This document shows positions 45,207-57,427 of a DNA stretch of 64,000 bases, in pieces (position 1 is the stretch's first letter; each line of letters starts with the position of its first letter). The DNA comes from Thalassia testudinum (lineage: Eukaryota; Streptophyta; Magnoliopsida; Alismatales; Hydrocharitaceae). The stretch lies in the NCBI GenBank assembly GCA_037157565.1, contig JAZHRO010000003.1, positions 71,984,501 through 72,048,500 on the forward strand, written 5' to 3'. The translations under genes were made by a program, and so were the position numbers. The notes under the pieces are model-generated. The model was not told the DNA's origin and did not search any database. It worked only from the letters and a program-made list of their open reading frames with translations.

Positions 45207-48200
45207 CTAGTGATCAAGGGTGGCTGGCTCAGTAAAATTAAAAGATTCAGATGGAATTTTAGGCGTATGGTCAAAATAGGGCTTTAAACGCTGGCCATTG
45301 ACTTGAAATATCGAATTAGTTTTTGGATCAAAAAGGGCAACAGCGCCGTATGGATATGTTTTATGGACAATAAAGGGGCCGGTCCATTTAGATTTTAATT
45401 TGCCAGGAAAAAGACGTAATCTCGCATTGAAAAGCCAAACACGTTGATTAATTTCAAAGTGTTTCCAAATAATATATTTATCGTGAAATTTCTTTGTTCG
45501 GTCTTTATAAATCCTCGCATTTTCATAGGAAAAATTACGTAATTCTTCCAATTCAGTTAATTGTAATTTTCTATGGTTACCGGCGTCAGATAAATCCATA
45601 TTAAGTTGTTTTATTGCCCAAAAAGCCCTATGTTCTAATTCTACCGGGAGATGGCATGCCTTCCCGAAAACCAGACGGAAGGGAGACATGCCAAGTGGAG
45701 TTTTAAAAGCAGTGCGGTAGGCCCATAAAGCGTCGTCCAATTTGGTGCACCAATCTTTACAGTCGGGCCTAACCGTCTTTTGTAGAATATTTTTAATTTC
45801 CTGGTGAGAAACTTCAGCTTGGCCATTAGTTTGGGGGTGATATGGTGTGGAAATTTTATGATTAACCCCGTATTTAGAAACGAGGTGACGGAATTGTGAG
45901 TGGGTGAAATGTGAGCCTCCGTCACTGATAATGGCTTTTGGTATGCCGAATCTTGAGAAAATATTTTTCTTAAGAAATTCGACAACCACACGGTGATCAC
46001 TTGTGCGAGTGGGTATTGCTTCTATCCATTTAGAAACATAGTCTACTGCGACTAATATATACAAATAGCCACCAGATTTGATGAACGGTCCCATGAAGTC
46101 GATGCCCCAAACATCGAAAATTTCAACCTCTAAAATAGGATTAAGGGGCATCATATCCTTTCGAGTCATGTTGCCGATGCTTTGGCAACGCACACAGGAC
46201 CGAACGAAGTCATGAGCATCTTTGTGCAAGCTGGGCCAATAAAATCCTGCATTAAGGATTTTAGCTGCAGTTTTCTTGCCCGAAAAATGTCCACCACAGG
46301 CCATTGAGTGACAATGTGTTATCATGGATTTCAGAATCAGGGACACATCGACGAATGACCTGAATAGCACAAATGCGGAAAAGGTCGGGCTCCTCCCAAA
46401 AATAATATTTAATATCAGCAAAGAACTTATCCCATTTTGTTTTTGGCCAATCAGTGGGGATTTGTTCTGTTGCTAAGTAGTTTGCGATGGGTGCAAACCG
46501 AGGGTTGTAGCAGCTAAAATACTTTCATCAGGGAACTGATCTGGCGGGGTCATTATGTCATTCGTCATAAGACGAGAGAGATGGTCGGCCACTACATTGT
46601 GCAATCCCGCCTTATCCTTGATTTCCAGGTCAAATTCCTGGAGCAGCAGAATCCAATGGATAAGGCGGGGTTTCGCATCTTTCTTTGTCAGCAAATATTT
46701 AATTGCTGAGTGGTCGGTATAAACAGTGACACATGACCCCAACAGATAAGATCTAAATTTTTCTAAGGCAAATACAATGGCAAGAAGTTCCTTTTCAGTA
46801 ACCGTGTAATTCCGTTGTGCATCATCAAGGGTTTTGCTAGCATAATAGATCACAACGGGCTTCTTGCCAATTCTTTGCCCTAGAACGGCCCCTACAGCAA
46901 AATCTGAGGCATCTGTCATTAATTCAAAGGGACTATTCCAGTCAGGTCCCTGCAATATTGGCGCCTCAGTAACCTCCTTCTTCAACCTCAAAAAACTCTC
47001 CAGGCACTTATTATTAAAATCAAATGGCTGGTCTTTAGTAAGAAGCTGACTTAAAGGATTGGAGATTTGGGAAAAGTTTTGTATGAATCGACGATAGAAA
47101 CCCACATGACCCAAAAAGGATCTGATTTGTTTGACAATAGTGGGCGTTGGGAGCTTAGATATAGCATCTATTTTTGCTTTATCTACTGCGATTCCTTGTT
47201 TAGAAATAACATGGCCCAAGACAATACCTTCTTGGACCATGAAATGACTTTTTTCCCAGCTGAGGACCAAATTAACTTCTATACACTTTTGGAGGGTTCT
47301 TTCCAGATTTTTGAGGCAATGGTCAAAAGAATCTCCAAAAATAGTGAAGTCATCCATAAAAACTTCTAGACATTCACCTACCAGGTCTGAAAAAATTGCA
47401 AGCATACACCTTTGAAAAGTCGTAGGTGCGTTGCAAAGACCGAAGGGCATTCTTCGGAAAGCAAAGGTTCCGAAGGGGCAGGTGAAAGTTGTTTTGTCCT
47501 GGTCCTCAGGATGAACCGCTACTTGATTATAGCCGGAATAACCGTCCAAAAAATAGTAAAATTCCCATCTGGCTAACCGCTCCAAGATTTGATCAATAAA
47601 AGGGAGCGAGAAATGATCCTTCTTGGTGGCGGTGTTTAATTTTCGATAATCTATACACACGCGCCAAGAAGAAGCGGTTCGAGTGGCTATATTTTCCCCC
47701 TTTTCATTGGTGACAACTGTTAGTCCAACCTTTTTGGGGACAACTTGAGTTGGACTAACCCAGGAGCTGTCAGAAATGGGGTAGATGATATCAGCATCCA
47801 GCCACTTAATAATCTCCTTTTTTACCACCTCCTGCATAATAGGATTCAAGCGCCTTTGTGGTTGGCGAGAGGGGCGAGAATCGTTCTCTAAAAATATACG
47901 GTGCGTACAATAGGACGGATGAATGCCTTTAAGATCAGAAAGGGTCCAGCCAATAGCTTTACGATATTTACTCAAAACCTGGAGAAGTTTGTGCTCTTGT
48001 GCCCCGGTGAGTCCAGAATTTATAAACAGGGGCAGGGTCTGATTTGGACCCAGGAAAACATATTTAAGTGAATTGGGCAAAGGTTTTAATTCCAATTGTA
48101 TGCCCGGCTCCGAAAGAGTTTCTGCTTTGTGGGTTAGAGGTGAGGTGAGAGTGGAAGGGTCAGCTAGAATGTTAGCTGGTCGTGTGGTTGAGGTGGAAGG

Positions 48201-50906
48201 GTGAGAAAAAATAGATTGTTCAGGAACCGTATTTACAGCAAAACAGGAACCTAATTGGGAAATCTGCAATGTTTCCTCCACAATGTTTTCTATTTCTAAA
48301 TCCGAATCATCAAAGAAATCTGGTTCCTGGAATCGCCTAGAGGCTTGAAAAATGTCTAGGGTTACAGATTCACCGCCACACATGATCTTCATCTTTCCAG
48401 AATCATAATCAATATCGGCGCGGGCAGTGGCTAAGAATGGTCTTCCAAGAATAATGGGGGCAAACTTAAGTGCTTCAGGTACCTCTATGTCCAGGACTAA
48501 AAAGTCTACTGCGAATAGACAATCTTTGACCCGGACAAGAACATCTTCAACAATTCCCCTTGGTTTAATCGTAGATCGGTCGGCTAATTGGAGAGTAACC
48601 TCAACAGGTTTCAATTCACCGATCTTAAATTCCTCAAAAATAACTGTGGGGATAAGATTAATTGAGGCACCAAGATCCAGCAGAGCATGATCAAATGAGG
48701 TATCATTAATGATAACTTGGATTAGGGGGGCGCCGGGATCTTTTCTCTTAAGAGGCAGTCGGCTCTGCACAACTGAGCTGACTATCTCTGGAAGAATTAC
48801 CTTTCCTAAATTCTTGGGCTACCTTTTTGGAGTACATAAATCTTTTAAGAATTTTGCATAGGCAGGGATATACTTAATGGCATCTAGAATAGGGATATTA
48901 ATTTCTACTTGCCCAAATAAATCCATTAATTCCTTCTCAGTGGGCTCAGATTTTGTTTTTTTCTTTTTTGAAGAGTGGAGGGCTTGTGGAAATGGGGCAG
49001 GGTTGCCCTGTTTTGCGTGAATTGGTTCCTGAACAAGAGGAGGGGAAGAGTTAATCTGTGTGTCATTAGAGCGGGTTTCTTTAATAGGCAGGGTATTTTG
49101 AGTGGTTTTCCCATTCCTCAAGGTAACTGCATTTGCAGTCTGGTTGTTTCTAGGATGAGGACGGGGGGCCTGGCTGTTATTGAAACCCGGCGGATGCTGA
49201 GGTGCTGGCAGAATAGGTTGACTGTGATATCCACCTTGGAATTGATTCCTTTGATTATTTGGGTTGGGCATGGGTTGGGATGGTAAATTCCCAATAGGTC
49301 GATGATCAGGAGTAACCTTAACTTGTTGTTGTAAATTGGTAACCATGCGGGTTACTTTTGTCATTTGAGTCTGCATTCCTTGCAGAGTTTTCATGACCTG
49401 ATTATTAATATCATCCTGGGATGGTCCGGGTTGACACAAAGGTTGCCCATAATTCCCAAAATAGTTTTGTTTGGGAAAAGGAATGGGATTCGGGTTTTTC
49501 CAGGAGTGATTCGGGTTAGTCCTCCAATTTTGATTGGAAATGTTAGAGGGGTTTCTAAATTGCTCCTGGAGAGCATAAATATTTTCCGAGGTGGAATCAA
49601 AAATATTTTGGTCAAAATTCCCGGTTAAATCTTGCTGGAAATCAGCCGGAAATTGCTGGTCAGCAGATGTGGCATCGATATTGTGTAGATTCTCTCTTCG
49701 GAGAATGTGTGGGGGGTTAGTGTGTGGAGAGTGGACGTGTGGAGCTTGTTTGTTTGTGAGCTTTTCTTCTATTTTCTTTTAGTGAATTTGCATCTGGTCC
49801 AGTCGTTGAGCTAACATATATAAATCATCTTGTGTGACTGGAACAGAGGTGGTTTTGGAGTCAATTTCATGGACTCCGTGTCTGGGGTTTTGTGATATGC
49901 CAAAAGTGTCCATTGAAGTCATGTTAAATGAGTTTTCACTCATTTCTTCAAAGAGAAGATAGGCACTTAAAGCGTCTTTGTTAAGAAAATTGCCCCCTCA
50001 TGAGGCATCCACAAATCATTTTAATTGATCTTCTAATCCATGATAGAAGATCTGCACTAGCTGCCATTGTGGAATTTCATGGTGGGGACAACTTCTTAGA
50101 AGTTCCTGAAATCTTTCCCAAGCTTCATGGAGGGGTTCACCAATTTTTTGTTGAAAGGTCGTTATAGATCTTCTTAATGCATTTGTTCGACCGATCGGAA
50201 AAATTTTTTTAAGAAAAGCACTTTTTAATTGGGGCCAGGTGGTAATAGGACGCCCAACTATTCTAAACCAATGTGATGCTTTGTCTTTAAGAGAGAGAGG
50301 AAAGAGTCTCATTAACCACATGTCTTCCTGCACATTGCGGGAACAAGTGGTTTGAGCGAGGACAGTTAATTCCTCGAGATGACGAAAAGGGTCCTCTCTT
50401 GGAAGACCATGAAAATGCTTGATAAGGTTTAGAATAGCGGGTTTGATTTCAAAATCCCCTTGTGGTATGACCACCCCTGGTCTTTCCTTATAATTGGAAG
50501 GATCATAGAAATCCTTAAGAGGAACGACAGGCTGTTGGCGAGGTGGTGGATTTTGTCCTTGATTAGCTAGGTTCGTGACAATCCTAGCTAGATCTTCTTG
50601 ATTTTGTTGTAGTCGAGCCAAATGGTCGACCATTAATGCAAAGGGATTTGTATTGTGGGTTATAATTGGAGGGCCACCTGGCCCTGCTGGTATTTCTGGT
50701 TGCTCCAAGTTAGGAAGGTGAGGAAAGGTGGAGTCAGCTTGTGGGTCGGCTGACGGGTTAGAAGTGGAAGCAGAATTTTTTTGACGGCTTCCTGGGTTTT
50801 CCATTTTTTTAGAATACGAGGGGGAAGGAAACAGTGATTTCTTGCTGCGGGGGGCGAAATCCGATGGTCCCTCGAGGTGTGGCTTTTGGGACCGTCGCCC
50901 GTGCAT
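45207..50906 (-). pseudogene. Element H gag-pol polyprotein, nearly intact
   Basis: Frames 50906-50016, 49439-48819, 48770-46473 and 46421-45207 share one phase, so this was a single ~1,900-codon gene. Gag: DFYDPSNY, LIKHFHGL, RLFPLSLKDKASHWF. In the 765-codon part: protease LLDLGAS (residues 30-36), RT FLDGYSGYN (Asp 409) and FMDDF (Asp 473/474), RNase H MTDAS (Asp 620), TEKELLA and YTDHSAIKYLL. In the last 404 codons: zinc finger (H38, H45, C76, C79), then Asp 108, Asp 167 and Glu 203 of integrase. A WTGPF stretch follows; no chromodomain. Breaks: stops at about 50016, 49996, 49783 and 48819, and a shifted segment near 46322-46505. All catalytic residues remain. Confidence 0.92.
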
Positions 50907-52473
50907 GCACTACTTGGAAGACTTGGAGGGGAGGAGAAGAGATAGAGATGAGAGAAAGTGTGCAAATCAAACAAACAAACTAGACCTAACTTAAATGTGA
51001 CTCCCTAATAATAACCTAAGACTTGGTCTATATAGGAAATAAGTAGTCAATAGTGAATACCCGTTCTATCAACAAATCTAGCCAAGTTGCTTAAGGGGAG
51101 GTTTGGGCCCAAATGTTTCCCAGGGAAAACCCCAGGTGCTTGTACAAACCCGCGCCTGGTCGTTTGACACGGCCCCTCAGCCTGAACACCAGATACAGAT
51201 GATAGAATTGGTATCAACTAAAGAAAACTTAAGACCTAAATAGCAAGCCTGAGTTGATAAGGCCTTAGGGGTCAAGTTGCTACAAATTTTAATTAGGTCT
51301 AGGATGCTATAGTGCACACGGAATGTGGAGGGCGTTTATTGGGTCGTTGCCCTGTTATTTGATTTTTTTGTGTGTGTGCAGGAATTGGAGAGTGGCTCCA
51401 ATGAAAATCAAGTTGCCACACAAAATTTTTTTTTATATTTTTGTCTTTTAGGATTTGATTTAATTGAATGTATTTTAGGGTTTCTTTAGTTAAATTTTCA
51501 AACAAGTTTGAAAACCCACAATCAAAGGAAAACAAGTTGTATGGGTGATTGTATATTTCCTTTTAATTGCGTCTCTAAAGAGAGAAAGAAACCCTAAGCC
51601 AATTATCCCTAAGACAGAAAATTACTACCAGTGAATTGATTTTTGGCTTTCTGAATTAAGTAGTGGTCCCAACAAGTCAAACAACACCACTACTTTGAAT
51701 AAAATCAAACAAGGATTCCAGAAAAGATTTTTGTAAGATTTTAGGAATTTGGTTGATAATTGTTTTGAATTTTTAATTGTACTGGTGTCAAAGTCCAGAA
51801 GTGATACCTGCGGGTATTTTGGACTTTTCAGTATTACCACCGACCTTAGAAAATTTTTATGATTTTATATGATATGTAAAATTTCACAAGAATTCCAGCA
51901 AGCTAAAATTCACAAAATTGGATGAGTATAAAAAATTTAAAAATTCGCGGATAGTAGCAAAACAGGAAGATTAGAGGGTATGACCCCTCTGCAATCCATG
52001 AATTTTCAAAAATTAAATACAAATCCAATTGATCTGAAATTTTGAAAAGATGTTCCAAACTTAATTGGGAATCACTCTATGAAATTTTATGATTTTAGGA
52101 GGCCTGTGATGTTAGGAATCGATTTTTCAAGTCTGGATAGAAATCTGGACCCAAAAAATAGAACACCAATACTTGCAATGGAGTGGTGTTAAAGAAGCAT
52201 ACAAGCAAACAATGGATTTTAAAATGCACCACTCCGCTTAATTTAAGTGTTTAGGGTCCTGAAAGCCAAGTTTAATATATTTTTGGTAGTTTTAATTATT
52301 TGTGACCAGAAAGAGGAACCAACCTGAATTTTCGTGGGAAGAAAAGGACCTTTGAGCTCTCTCTTCCAGATTCCCGCCTTCCTGCTGTAGTTGCTGCACA
52401 CACAAAAGAAAGAAAGAGAAGGGGATGAGATCCACTTCAAGCAAGAGAAAATGAGTTAATGCAAAGCCGTGCC
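50907..52473 (-). other. Element H leader
   Basis: About 1.57 kb between PBS and gag start. AT-rich, no supported coding frame. It includes GTCAAACGACC (minus strand, near 51160) and ACTTGACCCC (near 51275), short words also found in the leaders of B and G. Confidence 0.7.
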
Positions 52474-52491
52474 TCCCCGGCAACGGCGCCA
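52474..52491 (-). other. Element H primer-binding site (tRNA-Asp, perfect)
   Basis: Plus strand TCCCCGGCAACGGCGCCA matches all 18 bases of the plant tRNA-Asp 3' end including CCA. It is 5 bases from the LTR. tRNA-Asp priming is typical of Athila/Tat elements. Confidence 0.95.
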
Positions 52492-52496
52492 AAAAG

Positions 52497-54746
52497 TGAT
52501 AGCGATTTGCGCGTGATTTGTAAAAGTGGGTTTTTAACGTCGTTGTAACACGCGAATCCGCTTACGCTTTTAAAATTTATATCCTAGATAGGGGAGTATC
52601 TAGGGTCGTCCAAGGAGGCAAAAATTGCAAAATTAATCCTCTTGCTTATAGATAGATCTCAACTTTCTTTTTGATATTTTTCAATATGTAATTTTTTTTT
52701 GTATTTTGAAAAGACGAGGGCAAAATGCAAATTGTAACAAAAAGTACTAACACCAACAAATGCTTAACTAAAATTTAAAAGATAGAAATATCTTCTTCCT
52801 AAGCTCACTCTAGGCAAGTGGAGGCCTAGAGTAATTAGGAAGAAGAGGTGAAACAAGTGCTAGAACCAAAAGTAACAACTGCAATAAAAAGCTAAAAGAA
52901 GGCAATTTGATTGAGTAGAATGAGTGTTCTTTTCAAGGACAAGTAGAGGAATGCTTCTACTAGAACTTAAACAAATCTAAAAGCAAGAAAAGAAACACAA
53001 ATCCTCTTGCAACAATGGTGAAGAAGGGCGTCTTCTTGCTCCAAGCCTAGCTGCTCCTTGGCTTGAAAAGAGGGCCTCCTTCTTCTCCTTCCTTGAGAGC
53101 TCCTCCAAGGTGGAAGCTACCACCTTTAATTCTCTCTCCAAGGGGTGGGCGTGCACCACCCTCAAAAACTCCTCCAAGGTGGTGTGACCACCTTCAAGAT
53201 CTCCTCCAAGATCTTCCTTGCCTGGCTTCTCCTTTGGCTGGCGTGACTCAAGAGAGAAGGGAAGAGGGGAAGGCACCAAGGGGACAGAATATCCCCTTAA
53301 TCTTCTTCTTCTTCTCTCTTGGACGTGGGCTTCTTGGTGGAATATGAGAGTGAAATTGCTAGCCAAGGATGGCTTGAATGGTGGTGGGTAGTGGTCTTTT
53401 TATAGGGTAGGATGGGGGGTTAAGGTGCCCCTTGAATTGGAGGGCTAGGATGGAAGAATGGAGGTGGTTGGTGATCCTATGGCTAAGGAGAGTTGGCGCC
53501 AACCCAAGAGGTGTTAAAGGGGGTAGTTATGGTGGTGTTGGTGTCTTTTGGTGGTAGAGAGACACCACCATGTTGGCGCCAACATGGGGTCTTGTAGAAG
53601 GGGGGTTAGGTGGATGGTGGAGATGGGTTCAAGGGGGATTGTGTGGTGGAGATGAGGGGAGATTTTGGAGGGAAAAGTGGCGCCATTAAGGGGTGGTTAT
53701 GGGTAGTTTTTGGCGCCACTTTTAGGTGTCTTTTGGAGGTGGTGGGTAGGTTAGGTTGGTGCCAAGTCGGTTAGCTTATGTGGAGCTTAGGTGGAGTTAG
53801 TTGGGTGGAGTTGGTAGGTGGGTTTTTGGGGTGGTACAAGCCAAGGAAGTTGGAGCATAGATAAGCTAAGCTAAGCTAAGCTAAGCTAGCTTAGCTAATG
53901 GAGGAGTAGAGGAGAAGGTGTTGGAGCTAGGGTTTGGAGGAAGGAGCTGAGGGGAAGAAGTCTGGAGCTGGAGCTGGAGCTGGCTGCTGCTGATGAGGCT
54001 GGCATGGGGCTACTCTAGCTGGCCTAGCTTGCTAGTTCTTTGCTAGTTGCTAAGCCAAGCTAAAGTGAGCTAGCTTCTACCAAAATGAGCTGAGGTGAGC
54101 TAGGTCTGGTGCTCCCGGGGAGAATCAAGCTGGTTAAGGCAGCTAAGGTAACTTAGCTCAACTGAGATGAGTTAAGCTGAATCCCCGGGAGCTGGACTTG
54201 AGCTTCCTGAGCTGAGATGAATTCCTCTTCAGCTGGCTGGAGTTGAGTGGAGCTGGACGTAGCTGGATCTGAACTGGGGTGAACTCCTGTCAAGTCAGCT
54301 GAGCTAGCTAAAGCTCCCTGTGGACTAGTGGGAGCTGAGATGAGCTAGACTCAGCTAAGTTGAGCTGGATCTGAGCTGACTTGAGCTAGGGTGAGCTAAG
54401 GTGAACTCTCTTGAGCTACCAACCAGCTGGGATTAGCTGAATGGAGCTGGGACAAGCTAACCCTAGTTCAAGTGAGCTAGGTTCCGGCTGTGGTGAGCTG
54501 GATCGAGCTGAGTTCCAACTAGTATGGGCTTCTCCTTCACCATTTGCCTTCTTGAGTGCTAGGGTTTTAAGGATCTGTATATCTGTACATCCCTAACACT
54601 CACAAAAACATATTAAAAAATAAAAATGCAATGTATGCCTAACCTAATTTATGCCTAAATGCAGCCCAAAACCCTTTTGCGGAGTAAAATCCTAAGAGCT
54701 AGGTTAGTTTTAATGCATAAGAATGATGATAAACTGGGGTTTATCA
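52497..54746 (-). repeat. Element H right LTR (5' LTR)
   Basis: Promoter-bearing LTR in element sense. TATA box at 53396-53405, AGCT-rich block at 53860-54525. It ends TTTATCA followed by the GGGTG duplication. Confidence 0.95.
53396..53405 (-). promoter_or_regulatory. TATA box of element H right (5') LTR
   Basis: Minus strand reads CTATAAAAAG; transcription would run to lower coordinates into the PBS and gag. Confidence 0.65.
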
Positions 54747-54751
54747 GGGTG

Positions 54752-56030
54752 TAAGCATCTTCTAAGGCAGAAGACGAGTCCGCATGTAAATATGCTTCCA
54801 AGCACACGGAGGCTTGGTCCTCTGTGTCAAAATATTGGCTTGCAGAAGCCAGATCAACATGACTTACCGAATCGCTCGGTGCGACACTTGGTAAGGGAGG
54901 TCTCACAGGGTTTCTGGAGATAAGCCTAGTGTTGGAAGAATTGGGATTGTGACGAAGTAGTGAGGTGGGGGTGTTTGCCATAGAACGGGTAGGATTGACC
55001 AGAAGCTCGTCCAGCTTCTTGTGCACGACAGAGACTTCATCCAATTTCTGTGTGATAAGGCTAAGATCAGTGGATGACTGGGAGGGTCCCATGTCAACTT
55101 CATGAACATTACGGGGTAGGCTGGTACGATTAAAGGTGATAATGGAAGCATTGTTCATTGAGTTTTCGCTCATATTTTCGAATAATTCGAATGCTCCATT
55201 CTCGTCCTTATTCATGAAATTCCCTCCGCTGGAAGCATCTGCAATCTGCTTCAAAGTCTCATTTAGCCCATAATAGAAAATCTAGGCTATATGCCACTAG
55301 GCAGACCGTGGTGCGAACACTTTCTGAGGAGGTCATTGTATCTCTCCTATGCCTCATGAATTGTTCGTCGTTTTGTTGCTTAAAGGAAGTGATAGCATGG
55401 CGAAGCACATAGGTTCGCCCGATTAGGAAGAACTTCTTCAGAAACTGTTCACATCTCTTCCCAAGAGTGGATGGTTCTCCCAACGGTGCGTAACCACTAC
55501 GACGCTTTATCCCATAATGAAAATGGGAACATTTTCATGAGGACTATTGGTAACCCGATATTTCTCTGTTTAACAGTCTTAGCCAATCGGTTTAGATCTT
55601 CCAAGTGGAGAAAAGGATCTTCACTTGCAAGACCATGGAAGTGGAAATTAATCAGGCCAATTACATTTGGTTTCAGTTGAAAATCGTCCCAGCCCATGGG
55701 GACCCAAATTTGTCCTATGGTCTCTATTGTAACGGGATTCTGATAGGAGCTAAGAGACCTAGGCTCCTCCCGTTCGGGAGGGTTTTGCATTTCCTCTAAT
55801 GTTTCCCTAATGGCTTCAATTTGTTCATTATACATTTCCATTTGGGCTTGGAGGTGGGTTATGCAATCCAAGGCTCCACCACCTGGTGGGTTTTGAGGGC
55901 GATTTCCTCCCTCGAGATTTAGGGTTGGGCGTGCAACCATGTTTGTGGAGGAGGATGACGATTCGGTTTCTTTCCTAAAATTATCAGACAATTCAAACAG
56001 TTCAGGGTTTTGTAACCTCCTCACAAACAT
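54752..56030 (-). pseudogene. Element G gag, 5' part
   Basis: ATG near 56030 (MFVRRLQNPELF). The frame 55497-56030 has a coiled-coil-like stretch (LQAQMEMYNEQIEAIRETLEEM) and the core motifs INFHFHGLASEDPF and MKMFPFSL. After shifts around 55260-55490 it continues at 54752-55254 with ADASSGGNFMNKDE, LPRNVHEVDMGPSQ and VSHVDLASASQYF. It stops at 54752, where H is inserted, and continues at 41513. Several frameshifts and stops make it a relic. Confidence 0.85.
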
Positions 56031-57400
56031 GCACTACCGCAGGAAGAATTGGGGGGATACAAAGGGAAAAGGAGATGAGAGAAATGATGCCACAAAGGTA
56101 CACTTGATGACAAATCAATACAATCAAATTCCTAACTTATGTAGTGTGCCCTTAGACCTGAAGATCTAAGTTACCTACTATCACGACCTACAGAATCGAA
56201 TGCGAGCATCGCGGAACCACTGGGCCAGATTGAAAGGCCGTTTGCCCCAGTCTTAGACACCCGATAGCACACAGGAAGCCTCACCAGGACGTAGGCGCTA
56301 CACGCAGGTACTTAGACCTCCAATCCTTAATAAGGGTCAAGTTGCCACCAGTTTTAGTTAGAGGATTAGGATCAAGTGCTTCTGGAATGTGAAGGGCATT
56401 ATATACGGGTAATGCCCAAGTGGTTAATTTTATAAAGTGTGTAAACCAAGCATGCAACGAGGAAATCTCCCTGAATTGAAGTTTTAATTGGTGAATGGTT
56501 TTTAGAATTCAGCCTTAAGTAGTATGGATTTTAGAATATCGTTGAAATACCAATTCAACCAATCTCTGGGTTTTGAGCGAATACATGTTTTTTTCTAAGC
56601 CCAACAAACCCTTCTTCAATGTGATTTAGTTAATGCATGCAGAAAATGCACTGGGCTTCCCTAGATGGAGATTTCTATGTGTTGATGCACAAGTCAATTT
56701 TAAGTTAATGTGAAAGGGAGCCAAAGCACTTCAATTCAAGTGCTCCCAATCACCAAAATGATTTTCCACACACAAGGCACAACCACAAGGTAAAGAAAAT
56801 CAAAGTGTTGCGGTTGAAGTATTTGGCATCAAATCTTAGGCTTGTGAAAGGTCATGGTCGGGTTGGAATCAACTTAATTCCAAGTCTCCCCACCGAAAAT
56901 GTGATCCCAAATTGCAAATAAATGAGGCAACGAGTGATGGCAATCAATCTATTTATTTTTGCCTCAAAGAATACTTCCCACGGTGGAAGATTCAAGAATC
57001 AAGATTCTTGCATCATCGCTATGCGAAGTTTGGCGAAAAATCTCTGGGCGGTGGGAGTGATGGCAAACAATCAAGCAAGTGATTTTTAATCCACTTGCCC
57101 CAAGAGATCCCAAGGAGTGTTTTTAGTCTTTTTTTTTATTATTATTAAGTTGACAAGTTGACCTATGTTGCTAAGAGAGAGACCTACCTGTTTAGCAATG
57201 TGCACGAAGCTCCAGTGCAGTGCCGGTGATTTCACGCTCTCGTTCCCGCCTTGGATCTGCCCACATCTCAGAATTCCTCTGCTTGCCTCCTCCTTGCAAC
57301 TGGTTCACTTGCACACCAGTAAACAAAAACACCCGTGAAGAGAAGGGTGTGAGAAGAGAAAACTAAAGGAATGGAGTAGAAACTTACTTGAATGCATACC
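56031..57400 (-). other. Element G leader
   Basis: Non-coding leader. The block 56165-56335 is closely similar to 9415-9560 of element B, including GTCTAAGACTGGGGCAAAC and TGGTTCCGCG. No supported coding frame. Confidence 0.75.
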
Positions 57401-57418
57401 TCCCCAGCAAAAGTGCCA
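57401..57418 (-). other. Element G primer-binding site (tRNA-Asp, decayed)
   Basis: Plus strand TCCCCAGCAAAAGTGCCA matches 14 of 18 bases of the tRNA-Asp 3' end. It is 9 bases from the LTR, the same spacing as in element B. Confidence 0.8.
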
Positions 57419-57427
57419 GAAAAAGTA

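Larger units (their letters stand above)
41514..54746 (-). mobile_element. Element H: young Athila-like Ty3/gypsy element
   Basis: LTRs of 2,256 and 2,250 bases (41514-43769 and 52497-54746) begin TGATAGCG and end TTTATCA on the plus strand. They are bounded by the exact duplication GGGTG (41509-41513, 54747-54751). The uninterrupted target sequence is seen in element B near 10000-10030. A PBS for tRNA-Asp, a long gag-pol and a polypurine tract are all present. LTR differences by eye are on the order of 1-2 percent (not computed), so it is the most recent insertion here. No env-like frame. Confidence 0.95.
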
